A stretch of DNA of 64,000 nt. It comes from Pithys albifrons albifrons. Lineage: Eukaryota; Chordata; Aves; Passeriformes; Thamnophilidae. Shown in pieces: positions 11,892 to 25,170 of this stretch. The stretch spans positions 45,091,601-45,155,600 of the forward strand of contig NC_092461.1 in the NCBI RefSeq assembly GCF_047495875.1. The letters run 5' to 3'. The first letter of the stretch is position 1, and every line of letters begins with the position of its first letter. The notes beneath the pieces were generated by a model that was not told the DNA's origin, did no database searches, and was given only the letters and a program-made list of their open reading frames with translations. The translations under genes and the position numbers were made by a program.

Positions 11892-14800
11892 AGGGCTGTA
11901 TTAATAAGATCCTTATTTACCCTGCACTATAGTTGGCTCATACTACCTCCTGCAACCCCCCATCAGAACTGAGAGCTCTTGTGCATTAAGAAAAGTCTTC
12001 AAATACCTGGTTTTCCCTTTTGCCTCTGAGGGCAAGTTCCCAAGGAGTCCCACACACTAGCCCCCTAAATAGTCGAAAGTTTGACTTTCTGGGGTTTAGA
12101 ATTCTGACTCTACTTCTCAGACTAAGGATGAGGTTGCAGTCTATCAGTGGAACACAGAAGAACATTTTGAAGTCTTACAGGACTTACTGAATGTTTACAG
12201 GAGTATCCAAAAGCATGAAAAGGTGATTTAGTTTATCAAAGAGGGAAAAAATACAGTAAAATAGAAGCACAAGAGAATAACTGAAATCCCTTTCCACACT
12301 CTACACAGGTAACTACTTTTGCAGGGTGAAAACAGTAGAACCAGGTTGCTACAAGAGTAAGGAGTATTGATAAACAAGCTTTGGAATTCTAGAGAAAATC
12401 AAATAAAGAATCATGTTTTCTACAGAATAAGTAATTGCCTTCATAATAAACCCTGAAAAGAAGTGATGAAAAAATAGAGTCCTTTTTGAAAGGCATGCTG
12501 TAGGACAGCACAAGTTATTAGGCAAAAATTTGAAACAAATTTCAATAGATAGCCGAACTAAAATACACATGCTTACAGCTTAATACTGATATTTTTTATT
12601 TATTTTTCAATATTGGGTGTTTTTTAAATTACTGCAACCTTATAGAAAATTTAATGTCAATTGGGATTCTCAAAACACAACTTAAGACAATACAAGTTAT
12701 CATTTTTTCCTATATCTTAATGAGAATCTCTGTTAATAAGAAACATTTACATAACAGCTCCCCAAGCCATTTTTTTTCCACTCTCCAAATGCACATACTA
12801 GGAGATTTATTAAACTCCATGACAATTTTGCATGTCATGACTGTGAACTGCTGTTACCGAACAAGTACAACACTCTCATGGAAGAGATGAACTATTTAAT
12901 GATTTATGTGACTCTGTTGCTACTTATCTTGCTTGAACTTAGAGAGTGAGCTAAACAGCAACTGTTATCCTGATGTAATGCGAACCCTGCATGGAATCAC
13001 ATCTCATCTTAAAATGAAAACCAGGCAAATTTGTCACAAAAAGCTTGATGCTAAATAAATATATCTTGGACATTCAGTATTTAAAGAAATGTAAACACTC
13101 ATGTGAGTGTTCTGACAAAAAATATGATGGTATGAAACACTGACCAGCAAATATTCTCCATGAGTATTGAGAATATAGCAATTCTGAAAAAACATGTCAG
13201 AAAGATAAATACAGAAAAGTGCTGTTACTAATAAAAGCACTTCAAGAATAATTATTTAATTTTGATTAACTGACAATTTTTTTCAAGCTCTTAAAAACAA
13301 ATTGGTGGTAACAGAATTTCTAACCAAGTCAAAAAAGATTACATGTATTTGCAAAAGAAAGACAAACAGTGAAGGATGAGCCAAAAAAAACCCCAAAAAA
13401 CCCAAAACAAAAAAACCCAGCAACACGAGAGTATTTCATTAAATGAGTGATGTTGCCAAGTTTGCAATTAAGATAATTACACACAGAGTTCTACACTCAG
13501 CTACGAAGTCATTAAAATTGACTTGATTCCCATGCTGCCGCAGCACTTATCGCCTTAGCCATACTACCATAAGATGACACTAATCCCTTTGAGGAACTCT
13601 GAACTCTCAGCAGATAGCATGCTTACTCTGAAAATAGGACACTTGGATGCAAACCATGTTTTTTCTCTCCCAGAAGAGCTACTTTAGACATCAGGTCATA
13701 GCAGAGACTGGGCTGGAAACAGTGAAGGAGGAAAGAAGAAACTCTAGACTACTCTTGTTTAAGTTCTAACATCAAAAAGAAATAGGTCTGTTTCAGAAGA
13801 AATAGTTATTCATGAATTCAGGAAGTGATAGAGAATGATTTTATTGACTCTCAGTAAAAAAACTTGTTTGGGAAGATGAGTGGCTTGACCCTGACCTGAA
13901 AGCTATTTCTGAATTTTATCCATTCACTCTTACTGATAAAGGTCAAAAATTCAAAATGAAGATGTCAAGATTCACTGTGGGAAGAGCTGATCCTGTCTGG
14001 ATATGGTAGATAATTTAGTGATACACTATTGAATTTGAGTTCTGATGGTTCTTAAGTGCCACTGTGCCAATATTCTGTAGCCTAAGTAAATTATTTTGAA
14101 GTTAAATATCGAGCTCCTGAGACTGTGGAAGTAACTGATAATGTAGAGGTCCAACCATTGTGGATTTCTATAAATCAAACTGGAAGATGTCTTTAAGGCT
14201 TTGGAATATTATGAGTAGGTGTCAGCAGTCTTTTGTTTATACTTTATTAATATAGTGATGCAGCTTTTGAAACCATGAAAAGTGCACAATTTAGAGAGAA
14301 GGAGTGATATGCACATAAAGTAGCAATATTCTCCATCAAAACACTCTGAGAATAAAATCAAATACACAGGTACTGAATATTAACTGTGGTTTTGACAGAG
14401 ATCTGCTACAAGGAAACAATGGCAACTGATCAATACTTTAATGATAAGCAATGTTACATAGAGAGTTGAGGTAGATGCAGCTGTGATGGATGGGGCCACA
14501 CAGCCCAGTTGTTCCTGTGGTAAACACTTGCGTGTAAACTCTGAGACAGAATTAAGCCAGAAAATTAAGAGTGTAACTTATTGTTCTAGTGAGAAATCAA
14601 GATGTGGAAAAGAAGACACCGATGGAGATGTCTACAAATCTGCATGGTTTGTTTTCAGGGTAAGACAAAGACTTACTATACTTTTCTTTCTTTGAAGGTG
14701 TTCATTTGTAATTATGGAAGACAAGCATCTATAAAAAGATTCTATAAAAATGTATAAATATTGGTTTTAAAGAAAAAATTAAATTAGACTTGCTTTATAT

Positions 14801-17800
14801 GTTGATACTTTTGGTTCACCTTTTTTGGGAATGGAAGATGAGAAAAGAATGTAGTAGTTTACAATGCAGTTTGGTTTCAGACCATTTAGGGGAGACTTGT
14901 TTATTTTAATTTGTGACTAACTTTAATTAATTGGTTTGGTTTGGTTTGTTTCAGTTCCCTAGTCATCTTTCTATCCCAATGGTATTTAATTATGCAAAAA
15001 GTCATGATCAGGATTTGCAAAAAAATAACATGACAATAACAATGCAATCACAACAACAACTGCTTCATTATGGAAGCTCCTCCACCTTTGATGAGAATTC
15101 TTTACTGCTTTGTGTATATAAGTTTAAAAACAGATTTCTTAACTCTTTTTTTGACTCCCATTGTGTGAACACTGCATAATAGCAGCAGGACACCAATTTT
15201 AAAGTGATTGAAATTAGCCATTATTTTATACTTTTAGTCTTAGGAAAGAGAGACACACTGTGGTGTGATAGAGACTGCATGTTTTCAACAATTATATTGG
15301 TGTGTCTACTGGTGAAAATTAACAACCTAAAATTATTTCATATTACATGAGTTTGGTGCTACAGTAACATGATTACACAATTAATCATTTCCATGTAAGT
15401 TATGGGGAAAAAATAATCTGCTGACATGGAATTCATAATCTAGTATAAAAACAATGTACTCTAGCTGTTAAATTTGTTTCCTTGTAACAGTTTTTGATTT
15501 CACCTTCAGCAAAGCTGTGTGAAAGAACATATGATATAGCAGGATGGTCAACTTTTCATAAATGTAAGGTCTATTATAACCATTAGCTTGCTATCTATAA
15601 AACTAAGAAAATATGTTCCTCAACACTTTACAGCTTACTTTATAAACATATCCTTAACTCAACATAGTAATACAGCGCTTCTCAGATTTACTTCAGTTGT
15701 TCGCTAGAGGCCATGGGTAGATGATTTTGCCATGCAGAATGTGTACCAGAGAAGGAATGTCTTAAAAAAACCCCAAAGTTTTGGGTTCTCACTCTACATT
15801 GGATGGGGAAGTGTCACAGTGATATGCAAAGGTCAGGATTAGAACAGCTTCAGCACATTAAAAATGAAAGGGGAAACTGTCAGCAAAAATTTATTTTGGA
15901 AAAGCTGCTTATACAATCCAAAATCTTGACTATGAAGTCAGAGACTGACTTTACAGATTTTTAGCTTATAAATATGATCTCAATTCTGGCAAACTTTTGT
16001 TTATTAGAACTACCTACACAGTCAAAGATTGGAATTGATTTTTCTCTAAATATTACCAGGTGTTATCTCTTTGTTACAAAACCCTGGTATTTGACTAGTT
16101 TCCAACCCCACTGTACAGACCCTTCTGATTGACTGCATGGGCAGATTTTCAGAGCAAATATTTCCCATTATTTCTGCTGTCAACCCTTTAGAAAATATAT
16201 TATATGATCCATGTCTGCAGGTTACCCACACCAAGAAGATGGAGAAATCTCTTGAAAGAAGCACAAGCAGGTTACATTAGCACTTGTTTTAGTTTGACCA
16301 TGTAATAACCATGAGGTTTGTTAGAGCACTCAACTTCCTCTACTTTTTACAGGCAGGAATTGAGGTGAATTACTGAAGGGAGTCAAAATGCACTCTGAGT
16401 AAACCAGAAAAGCTTACTTTTCAGGTGGTGATGTTTTACTTTGGTTTTAACATCTGCTGTGTGTGGTCACATAAATATTTCAGAACATGTGTTTCATAAA
16501 CTGATCAAATTAGGTCCAGCAAAGTGAAAATAATGCTTTTGAAATGTCTGATTTCATCTGCTTTGTATGTGCAGTGAAGCTGTTGATATTGTGATCATTT
16601 TCAGTAACAAATACATCTTTTCATTTCTCATGATAAACCATTCCTCCTACCAGGATGTTCCTTACAGCTTTAAGGGGAATCAGAATAATAAAATGGTCAA
16701 TTCTTTCTGAACGACGCTTAGTGACAGAGGAAGTTGGCAACCCTCAGTGCTTAAATGAGTTTCACCAGTATTCTAAATGGAAGCAGATGGCAAGTTCCCA
16801 GAGACTGTGCACATTCCCTGGGGGAGAGGAGAAACGTTACAGTATTCCACCACTGCACTGGAGCAGATAATTAGGCAATTAGAACTATCAAAAGCTGACA
16901 AAAGGAAAAGTATAGATGAACCTTCTCCTTAGGCTTCAGTATGGCAGCACTTGAAACAGACTATAAAGAAAGTCACAGTGAGCACATGATTTATGAGTTT
17001 TAAGACTGATATATTGTAAATTACACATGTATGATCATATACACACTTAATATGAACTAGGTATATTTTACATATATCCATATGTGCTTGCGCATATAAT
17101 AGATGTGTGACTACAAATAATTGTCTCTTTTGTTTTTGTTTTCCGGAGAATAGTGAATTTGTTGAAAGTCCCAAGGCAAAAGTAGTTTATGCTCTAATTT
17201 CCTCCTGCGGACTTGATTCCACACAGATCTCTTTCAGAATGTCAAAATGTGAAGACTGGGAAGTATTTTGTCCCTTATTGAGGGTAGTTGTCTTTTCCAA
17301 TGCATCTGAAAAACACAAATGTTTGCAATATTATGAGTGGAGAGAAGGCTCTCCACTTCTTAATGTATTTTCTAGGGAATTAACTGATCTTCAGCATGGA
17401 CTCTGTGAGTCTGTACACATCGTTAAGCATTAGTCAGATAAACTCAACTTACACACTCTTGTCACAGAATATAAGGCTGTTGTGAAGTAAAGATTTACTA
17501 AGAAATATTAGTTTTGGGATGCAGCATAAAGCTACTTAAAAACCTGTGGAAATAACTAGATTTTAGGAAAGGGGATCCTTGTCAATGTAATGTAGAAAGA
17601 ATTCCACAAATTATATCTGATCTATGTCAGTAATTTTCTGTTCATATGTTTTCAGAGATATGAAATAGATTGGTGGAACTGGAACTAATTTCACTCTCAT
17701 TTTTTGTGTAAAATGCTAAATATAAATGGTGCAATAAAATTGTATTAGTTAGACCTGCTCATTTTTTGGGCACGGGTGTGAATAAGAGATTTTACAACTT

Positions 17801-18794
17801 GTTTCTTGTGTGTTTCATGTGGTTGAAGGAAAAAGGCATTTTCGAAGGCCCTTCCTAATCATCTCTTTTATTTGCTGAAAAATGAAGGTACAACTATAAA
17901 TCTCTGTTGCTTTCTATATATTCAGGTATACATAGATCTTTCATTAAAAATCTATTGTTAATTTGGTGCTCTCTAGAATTTAAATATATTGTTTACTAAT
18001 AATGTAGTATTAATATTCATATTCGCATAATATGTTATTCCATGACTCAGTAATCAGTCATTGTGGGAGGTACTATGCTAAAATAGGAGAAAAAACCCAT
18101 GGATTAATCCACAGTATAAGAAATCTATACAATACAGTAATTTAAGAAATACATATAGCAATAGGAACAAAAAATAAATCAATTGCAGATCATGTCATCA
18201 AGTAAAATCACATCAAATAAATTTGAAAGATCCTAATCATATGGAAATTGAAAGATTCCAAAGTAAAAGTGACATGAGTAGAATATATATTTTAATCTCT
18301 GATGCAGTGTGACACAGAATGAAGAAATGAAAATATAAGAAATAGTACAAAAGCTTAGAAGAATAAAAAAATAATAAAAAGACTGGGCATTAACAGAGGA
18401 AGAGACATGAAGCAGTCACTAGGAGACAAACCAACAGATAGGCAATATCATCACCTTCTTAAGAAATTTCAAAACTAAGATAATTTAAAATAATTTTCTT
18501 CAAAAAAGGCCTATAACCTTTTTGTAGTTTGAGTGGTTGGTTTATTCTACATCAATAGCCTCCCTCTTGAATTGTTCCTTTGCAAGAAAAGTGGGAAATT
18601 CCTTAGGTTATTTCTCTGCAAACAAGGAGATCTTTTTTTCTAAATTCTTTCCCAGTTTCATTTTTTTTTAAAGCATGGTCTCCTTGAACTATTCCTACCT
18701 TGTTCTGTACATTGGTGACAGTTTTACAGTCTCTTCCAGTAATTTCTGGATAGTTTCCAATTTCTATAACTTATCTGTGAGGCCAAGAATATAC
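11892..18794. other. Unique AT-rich DNA, ~6.9 kb
   Basis: No repeat family or gene recognised. It contains A/C-rich tract 13380-13425, scattered A or T runs, and open frames of up to 108 codons (17107-17433) with no recognisable domain. A donor-like GGTAAGA at about 14660 follows a 60-codon open stretch with no good acceptor. Confidence 0.5.
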
Positions 18795-18799
18795 GTGCA

Positions 18800-19425
18800 T
18801 GTTATGGGTTCACCTAGGTGGGCCTAGATTTGGGCTCTGAAGTCTGGACTAGGCCGAAGCTGTCAGCTGACTTGAGTTGGGCTGAGTTAACAGCTGACCT
18901 CTTCTAGCCAGTAATTTTGTATTCCATACCACATTATGACATCATCTCCAGGGAAGTGGGAACCAGTGTGGGAGTGGTTAAGGCAGTCGCTTCTCAACCC
19001 TCCTCTTGGGAGGACGCACGATGCTGTCCCAGGGGGGATGGAGAGGACCAGGCCCACCACTGGCTCACAGGGTACCTCAGGAAAGTAAAATGTGTTCTTC
19101 TGGGTCTCTTCTTTCTGCTTGAGTTTGTCTCCTTGGGGAATAAGTCTTTTCTTAAGTAATGTGTAGTTAAGACAGTAGAATTTGTGTGTTCGTTAAGAAG
19201 TTGAAGTGGGGAATTTGTTGTTGCAAACTTGTGTGAGTGCATATTTGTACTCTCTTCTAATTGTCTCTTTCTTTCTGTGAAAAATATATGTAGTTTTAGT
19301 ATAAACGCAGTTTGAAGTGGTTTTTTCCTTTCCCCTCTCTTTTCCTCCCTTTCCCTGGTGTTAGGAGGGAGGCTTTTCTCTCTGTGCTTGGGGGGGTTGG
19401 CAGTTGCTTATCTCAAACCAAGACA
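18800..19425 (+). mobile_element. Solo LTR, 626 bp, 5-bp TSD (ERVL-type), copy A
   Basis: Starts TGTTATGGGTTCACC and ends AAACCAAGACA, with GTGCA directly repeated at 18795-18799 and 19426-19430. TG...CA ends plus a 5-bp duplication indicate an ERVL-class element. Its sister at 28242-28867 has identical length and about 20 differences over 626 bp. No gag or pol lies beside it, so it is a solo LTR. Open frames inside it are not genes. Confidence 0.95.
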
Positions 19426-19430
19426 GTGCA

Positions 19431-20560
19431 CCACTGCATTATAATTCTAAGGCCCAACATTTTCCAGCATTCAGATAGTTCACACCCATGATCACACATG
19501 TGGGTTTTCTACATATATGGTTGTCATCGAGGAAAGAAACAAGCAAGGTCTCATTGTCCTCTTTGTTTCCCTCCCTTCTTCAATGAGAATGGTTCATTGC
19601 ATTGACAATTGTCATTAATGCAGGAAATCTAATGTCTCTGCACTCCTTCAGAGCATCTTTTGAGAGTATGGCTTCCTGTCATGCAAGGAGACTGGGAGAC
19701 TGAACTTCATCAGATAAAGCTAACATCTTTGTAGTTTCCTTACATGAAAAAAAAAAAACAAAAGAGAAAAAAACTCCAAGACTTTAAAACCATGCAGACT
19801 AATTAGGGGAGAAATAAGTAGTTCAGGCCACACAACCCAACAATTCCTTTTGGTATTAAATTAAATGTATTTGCAACTTGTTCTCTCACTATTTCTCCTT
19901 TCTGCTTTAGCAATATGAATATGCTAGTGAACAATTGAAAAGGCACAAAGGAAGTGAAAGTCTATGTTAAAAACAAGTGTTTAGTAAGACACTTTTAGTG
20001 TAATTCACACAAGGTTGTTCTCTGAACTTGTACCAAAGTAATAAAAGTTTTTTATCTATTATATGAAACTTTAGGTAAAATGATATTTTATATTCCAGAT
20101 TCTTTAAGAGAGGTTATGGATTCTGAAGCCAAGGAATCAAGATAAAGAGAATTTCAAGCATATTGAAATGAAAAAATGCAGGGGATTGTGATAATTTATA
20201 GAAAGTCATGTAGATTTAAGTTTTGGAGCAACATGAGTAGTTTAAAATAATATAAACAATTCAATGAAGACTTTTGTATTAAGTTTCAATCTAAATTTAA
20301 TTTAAATTTAATTTTATCAAGTTATTTAATGTACTTTGTTCTTCAAATTTAATAATATTTGAATCAAGAGAATATTTCGTTATTTATATTGTTATTATTG
20401 TGTATTAATACTTTTGTCATCTGCTACTCAGTTTAAAAGTTGCATAAATTAGATAAATTGAATTCATTTTATAAATAAACATTCTTCTATGATTATATAG
20501 AAACTTGATTCTGAATAGTTCTTCAGTGTTGCCAAAGCATTTCTTTGTCTATTTTTTTAA
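19431..20560. other. Unique AT-rich DNA
   Basis: Nothing recognised. 20280-20480 is very AT-rich. Confidence 0.5.
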
Positions 20561-20564
20561 CTCA

Positions 20565-20725
20565 GTTCATAGAATTGCTGGGTTGGAAGGGAGCTCATGA
20601 ATGTATCTAACTCACTTTCTATTTAAATAGTTTTTGGGTCATTTTTGGTAGATGTACTTCCCACTCTATTTTTCACAGTGGATGCTCCACAGCCTTGGCA
20701 ATCTAGTCCAGTAGTGTTCTATCCT
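20565..20725 (-). mobile_element. Old CR1 3' fragment
   Basis: TCATAGAATTGCTGGGTTGG on plus is the reverse complement of the CR1 3' end. It is followed by decayed CR1-like sequence containing GGATGCTCCACAGCC. Confidence 0.6.
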
Positions 20726-21177
20726 TACCACCAGGTGTCTCATCTCTTTAATATCTTGGTTGCAATTATTATTGATACTACACATGCATATACAGAAAAT
20801 GGTAAAACTGGAAAACATAGTTGGTTTTATTACTTGTTCCAATATTTTTTCAAGGAACTATTATTAACCATGTGTATCTATTTACTGATTCCTCCTTTAT
20901 AATTTTATAAAAATAGTGACCATAGAGCTTTCCTCCAGTGTTTCAAAAAGTCACCAAGCTTCCCTGAGATCCGAAGAGATAAAACACTTTGATGAAGGAT
21001 TTTACCTCATTAGCCAAGGTCTGTATTTTTTTCTTTTTAATGAAATTAGTCTATAAAATGAAAATATGTGAATCATCTGACTATTTTAAAAGTTATTGCT
21101 TGCTTATTCCTGACTAAGTTTTTATCTTTCTCATTGCAATTTTTCTGACCTATTTCTTAGGATGTTTTACAGAATCT
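20726..21177. other. Unique AT-rich DNA
   Basis: Nothing recognised. Confidence 0.5.
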
Positions 21178-21460
21178 CTTCTCCGGGGACACCCCCTAGT
21201 CACGGGGGAGAAGCTTGCATGCCCTCATGAGGTGAAGAGCTATGCTGGCGGTGGTTTGTGCCTCCAGTAGGGTCTCCCATGCCAGATAGGTCTCAGCTGA
21301 AGGGTCAGACAAAGTGTGTCCACGAGCAGGACGGGCTCGCTAGCCGTCTGACAACCATCCTAGGAGAAGGACAGCTCTAACTCCAAACCCAGGCAGATGG
21401 AGGTCGTTTAGCCCTGTAAGGCCATCCATCTATAGAAGGATACTCTAACCAAACCTATGC

Positions 21461-21612
21461 GCTGAGGTATTTGCTGTCACCATCCAAGATCGCTTGGCCA
21501 TGGCAGATGAACCTTAGTAGTAAAGGGTGGGGACAGTTCTCCACATGCTGTGCCCCACCTAAAAAATCCATCACGCAGGCTCAAAGGGTTCACCCACATT
21601 GCAAAGCCCTGT
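21461..21612 (+). repeat. RTE leader block shared with the SINEs
   Basis: This 150-bp block of the RTE leader, around CTTGGCCATGGCAGATGAAC and CACCTAAAAAATCCA, is closely matched at 37261-37401 (plus) and at about 42010-42165 (minus). In the SINEs it is followed directly by the RTE 3' tail instead of the RTE coding region. So the SINE carries both ends of this LINE. Confidence 0.9.
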
Positions 21613-21926
21613 AACGACAGGTGAGGATCAAAATGGCAGGTGATAGGAAGCAGCTGGAAGCCACAGACTCAACCCCACATGCAGGCAGTTCAGGATATTG
21701 GTCATTCAAGTCTGACCCCGGAGATGACTGTCTCGTGGGGTAGCATCTTCAACAACCCAGCAGCCTTTTCTAAGGACAGCAGTGCTTGCTCCATATGGAG
21801 AGGAAAAGGTGGGCTAAATGAAGCTCATCTCCCCACCCGGTTGGATAATCGCAGCCAACTGGCATCTTCAGATGCAGTAAAACAAAAACAAAGAGATTTC
21901 AAAGGCATACACCTACCTCCGAAGGT

Positions 21927-22547
21927 GTGTTCAAACTAACACTCACATATTGGAACATCAGAACCATGTTTGATACTGTGGATAGTGGACATCCTGAGGG
22001 TCATTCTGCTCTAATTGCCCATGAACTGTCACGACTCAACATTGACATTGCTGCTCTCAGTGAAGTTTGTCTTCATGAGGAAGGCAGCTTTAAAGAACAT
22101 GGCGCCGGCTACACACTGTACTGGTCAGGCAAACCCAAAACCAAAAGACACCTTTCAGGAGCTGGCTTCATGATTAAAAACTCCATTGCCTCCAAGCTCA
22201 ACAATTTGGCAACAGGTCATTCCAATCGCATTATGTCCTTACGCCTCCCACTACACAGCAAGAAACATGTTGTTCTTTTTAGCGTATATGCCCCAACTCT
22301 CCAAGCTGATCCAGCACAAAAAGAAAAATTCTACACTGACCTGCACTGCCTCACCCAAAAAGTTCCTCCAGATGATAAGATTGTCATCCTTGGCAACTTC
22401 AATGCCAGAGTAGGAAAGAACTCTGAAGCCTGGAAAGGAATACCGGAAAAGCATGGTGTTGGAAACTGCAATGACAACGGATGCCTCCTGCTAGAGTTTT
22501 GTGCAGAACAGCAGCTCACCATCACCAACACTATCTTTCAACAGTAA
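21927..22547 (+). pseudogene. RTE apurinic-type endonuclease domain, copy 2
   Basis: An open frame of 206 residues covers most of an APE-like endonuclease, which nicks target DNA to prime reverse transcription. Visible motifs in order: N-terminal TYWNIRTMFD (the usual WNVRTL-type start); IAALSEVCLHEE with the metal-binding Glu near residue 48; SVYAPTLQAD near residue 114; and ILGNFNARVG near residue 155. The last should be GDFNA: codon 22395-22397 is AAC, so the catalytic Asp is Asn. The C-terminal SDH-like motif falls after the frame breaks, in 22640-22700, where the expected TDH reads NRPH. The first codon is GTG and the true start is not determinable. It is a non-functional remnant. Confidence 0.88.
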
Positions 22548-22669
22548 GACAGCCTGAAGACAACCTAGATGCATCTTCGATCCAAGCACTGGCACCTCAT
22601 TGACTATGTCTTAGTGCAACAGAGAAATGTTGGTGATGTCCGTCATACCTGAGTGATGCCGACTGCAGA

Positions 22670-23541
22670 ATGTCAAACAGACCACACCACCTTGTGCATT
22701 GCAAACTTAACCTCCACTTCAAGCCCAAACCTAGGAGAGGTGGCATTCCAAGGAGGAGGCTCCAAGTTAACAATCTTCAAACAGCCACAGTGAAAGACAG
22801 CTTCCAGGTAAATCTTCAAACTAGATTTAAAGATAATCCCATAGATCCCTCTCCTGAAGCACTTTGGCAACATATTAAAAATAGCATCCTGCAGTTCTCT
22901 GAAGAGTTCTTCAGGTTCTCCTCCAAGTAAAACAAAGACTAGCTTGATGAAAACAATCAAGGGATCCAGGAATTGTTGAAGAAGAAGAGAACTGCTCACC
23001 AAGCACACCTTGCTCACCCATCTTGCCATATAAAAAAAGCCGCCTTTCGTCTTGCATGCAGTAAGCTCCAACAGAAACTTCGAGACATCCAGACCAAATG
23101 GTGGCTCGACCTAGCAGAAAAGACCCAACTATATGCGGGTTTGGGTAACCAAAGGAGGCCCTGAAAGCAGTGTACGGACCCACACACCAGATTCAAAGCC
23201 CCCTACTCAGTGTAGATGGTCAAATGCTTCTCACAGATAAAACCTCCATCCTGAACTTATGGTCTGAATATTTTCACACTCTCTTCAGAGCCCACCATGT
23301 AGTCCAAGGCTCAGCAATTCAGCACATTACACAACAATCAGTGAAAAATGAATTGGTTTCAGCCCCTACTATGGGAGAGACACTTAAGGCCATACAGCAG
23401 GTGAAAAGTAGAGAGGCAGCTGGGGTTGATGGAATTCCACCTAAAAACTCGGAAGCATGGAGGTTAAGCACTCCATGCCAAATTCCACAAGCTTGTTGTA
23501 CGTTGCTGGGAACAAGGGGAACTACCACCATATCTCCGTGA
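22670..23541 (+). pseudogene. RTE EN-RT linker region, copy 2, fragmented
   Basis: Several short frames (22670-22930, 22973-23164, 23170-23541) together cover the region between endonuclease and RT. Recognisable pieces are HHLVHCKLNLHFKPK, KAAFRLACSKLQQKLRDIQ and AIQQVKSREAAGVDGIPP, the last being the conserved start of RTE-type RTs (AAGxDGIP). At least three frameshifts separate them. The 22925-23140 part is what remains at 3164-3368 in copy 1. Confidence 0.8.
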
Positions 23542-23611
23542 TGCAGTCATCATCACCCTGTAAAGGAAGAAAGGAGAAAAATCAGACTGCTCAAATTACC
23601 AAGGTATTACT

Positions 23612-24855
23612 TTGCTCTCCATTACTGGTAAAATCCTTGCAAGAATACTTCTGAACAGATTACTACCCACTATTGCAGAAGAACTTCTACCTGAAAGCCA
23701 GAGTGGTTTCAGAGCCAATAGGAGCACCACAGGCATGGCATTTGTTCTCAGACAACTGCAAGAGAAGTGTAGGGAACAGAACAAAGGTCTCTATGTAACC
23801 TTCCTTGACCTCAACAAAGCTTTCGACACTGTGAGCAGAAAAGGCCTGTGGCAGATCTTGGAGCCTTTAGGATGTCCCCCCAAGTTCCTTAAAATGATCA
23901 TCCTGCTACATGAGGATTAGCATGGGCAAGTCAGATATGGCGATGCACTCTCTGAGCCCTTTCCAATAACCAATGGTGTGAAACAAGGTTGCGTTCTTGC
24001 ACCAACTATATTCACAATCTTCTTCAGCATGATGCTCCAAAGTGCCATCTCAGACCTCGATGAAGAAAACGGCATCTACATCCGCTATCCTACCGATGGA
24101 AGCCTATTGAGCCTAAGGCTATTGAAGGCCCACACCAAGACCCTGAATCACCTTGTCCGTGAGCTGCTTTTTGCTGATTATGACACCTTCGTTGCTCACA
24201 CAGAAACAGCTCTGCAGTGGTTAATGTCTTACTTTGCAGAGGCTGCTGATCTTCTGAGGCTGGAAGTCAGCTTGAAGAAGACGGAAGTTCTCTACCAACC
24301 TACACCTCAGGAAGTCTTCCATCATCCCCACATCACCATAGGCGAATCAGAGCTTAAGTCAATCCAGCAGTTCACCTATCTGGGAAGTATCATTTCCTCA
24401 GATGGTAAGATTGACAAAGAGATAGACAACAGGCTAGCAAAGGCATACAGAGCCTTCGGAAAACTCTGTAAAAGAGTCTGGTCCAATAAACACCTGAAGA
24501 AAAGTACCAAGATCAGTGTCTACAGAGCCATTGTACTGTCTACTCTTTTATATGTGTCTGAATCATAGGTCATCTACTGCTACCACCTGCAACTCCTCGA
24601 ATGCTTCCATCAGCGCTGCCTCCGTACAATCCCAAACTCCCACTGACTGATTACATGATGAAAGTGTCTGTTCTTGAACAGGCAGGGGTCACCAGTATGG
24701 AGGCCATGCTGATGAGAATGCTGCTGCGCTGGGCAGGACACGTCTCCAGGATGGAGGATCACCGCCTTCCGAAGATTGTGCTCTATGGTGAAGTCATTAT
24801 CGGCTGCCGCAAGAGCGGAACCCTGAAGAAGAGATACAAGGACTCCCTGAAATAA
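23612..24855 (+). pseudogene. RTE reverse transcriptase, copy 2
   Basis: Three frames give most of an RT. 23612-23920 holds SGFRANRSTTGMAFVLRQLQ (fingers) and motif A, YVTFLDLNKAFDTVS. An in-frame TAG at 23918-23920 sits where copy 1 has CAG. The same frame continues with motif B (VKQGCVLAPTIF, near 23978), then FADY at 24170-24181 where copy 1 has FADD, so the second catalytic Asp is lost. A TAG at 24566-24568 replaces a Trp codon of copy 1. A 1-bp deletion near 24645 shifts the C-terminal part (24601-24855), which contains RWAGHVSRMEDHRLPK and KKRYKDSLK. This enzyme cannot be active. Confidence 0.9.
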
Positions 24856-25170
24856 CACCTCAGCTTTGGCCTTATTGACTGTCATCAATGGTCCACCCTG
24901 GCCTCCAGTCGGGATTCATCGAGACACGCCCTTCACGACGCTGCTGTTTCCTTTGAGAACTCACACAGAGTCAGTCTCAAGTAGAAAAGACAAAGCACAA
25001 AGAACCATTCCTTTGCAATATCACCTAAGGAGACTTTCTGCTGTGCCTTTTGCAACTGGAGTAGCCTATCCCGCATTGGTCTTTTTATCCACCAGCATGC
25101 TTGCAGTAAGTGTGGGCAGTGCTCTTCCCAAATCTTTATTTGTGAAGCCTAGGCATGGTGATGATGATGA

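Larger units (their letters stand above)
21178..25170 (+). mobile_element. RTE-clade LINE, copy 2 (AviRTE-like), near full length, decayed
   Basis: About 4 kb containing a GC-richer leader (21178-21920) that starts with a CTTCTCC...GGAGAAG inverted repeat. Then come the endonuclease frame, a linker, the RT frames and a 3' tail ending in GATGATGATGATAATGA near 25170. The order (leader, EN, RT, short 3' UTR, microsatellite-like tail) is that of RTE elements. A block of the leader (21461-21612) and the 3' tail are both shared with the two SINEs in this window. Coding potential is broken by stops at 23918 and 24566, several frameshifts, and active-site changes in both enzymes. Exact termini and target duplication are not evident. 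Confidence 0.92.

Noticed and set aside
14483..14695. Cys-containing open frame ending at a GGTAAGA donor-like site
   Set aside because: No convincing acceptor upstream and the peptide is not recognisable; kept only as a note.
17107..17433. 108-codon open frame as a gene
   Set aside because: No recognisable domain, non-AUG start and no splice context; compatible with chance in a window of this size.
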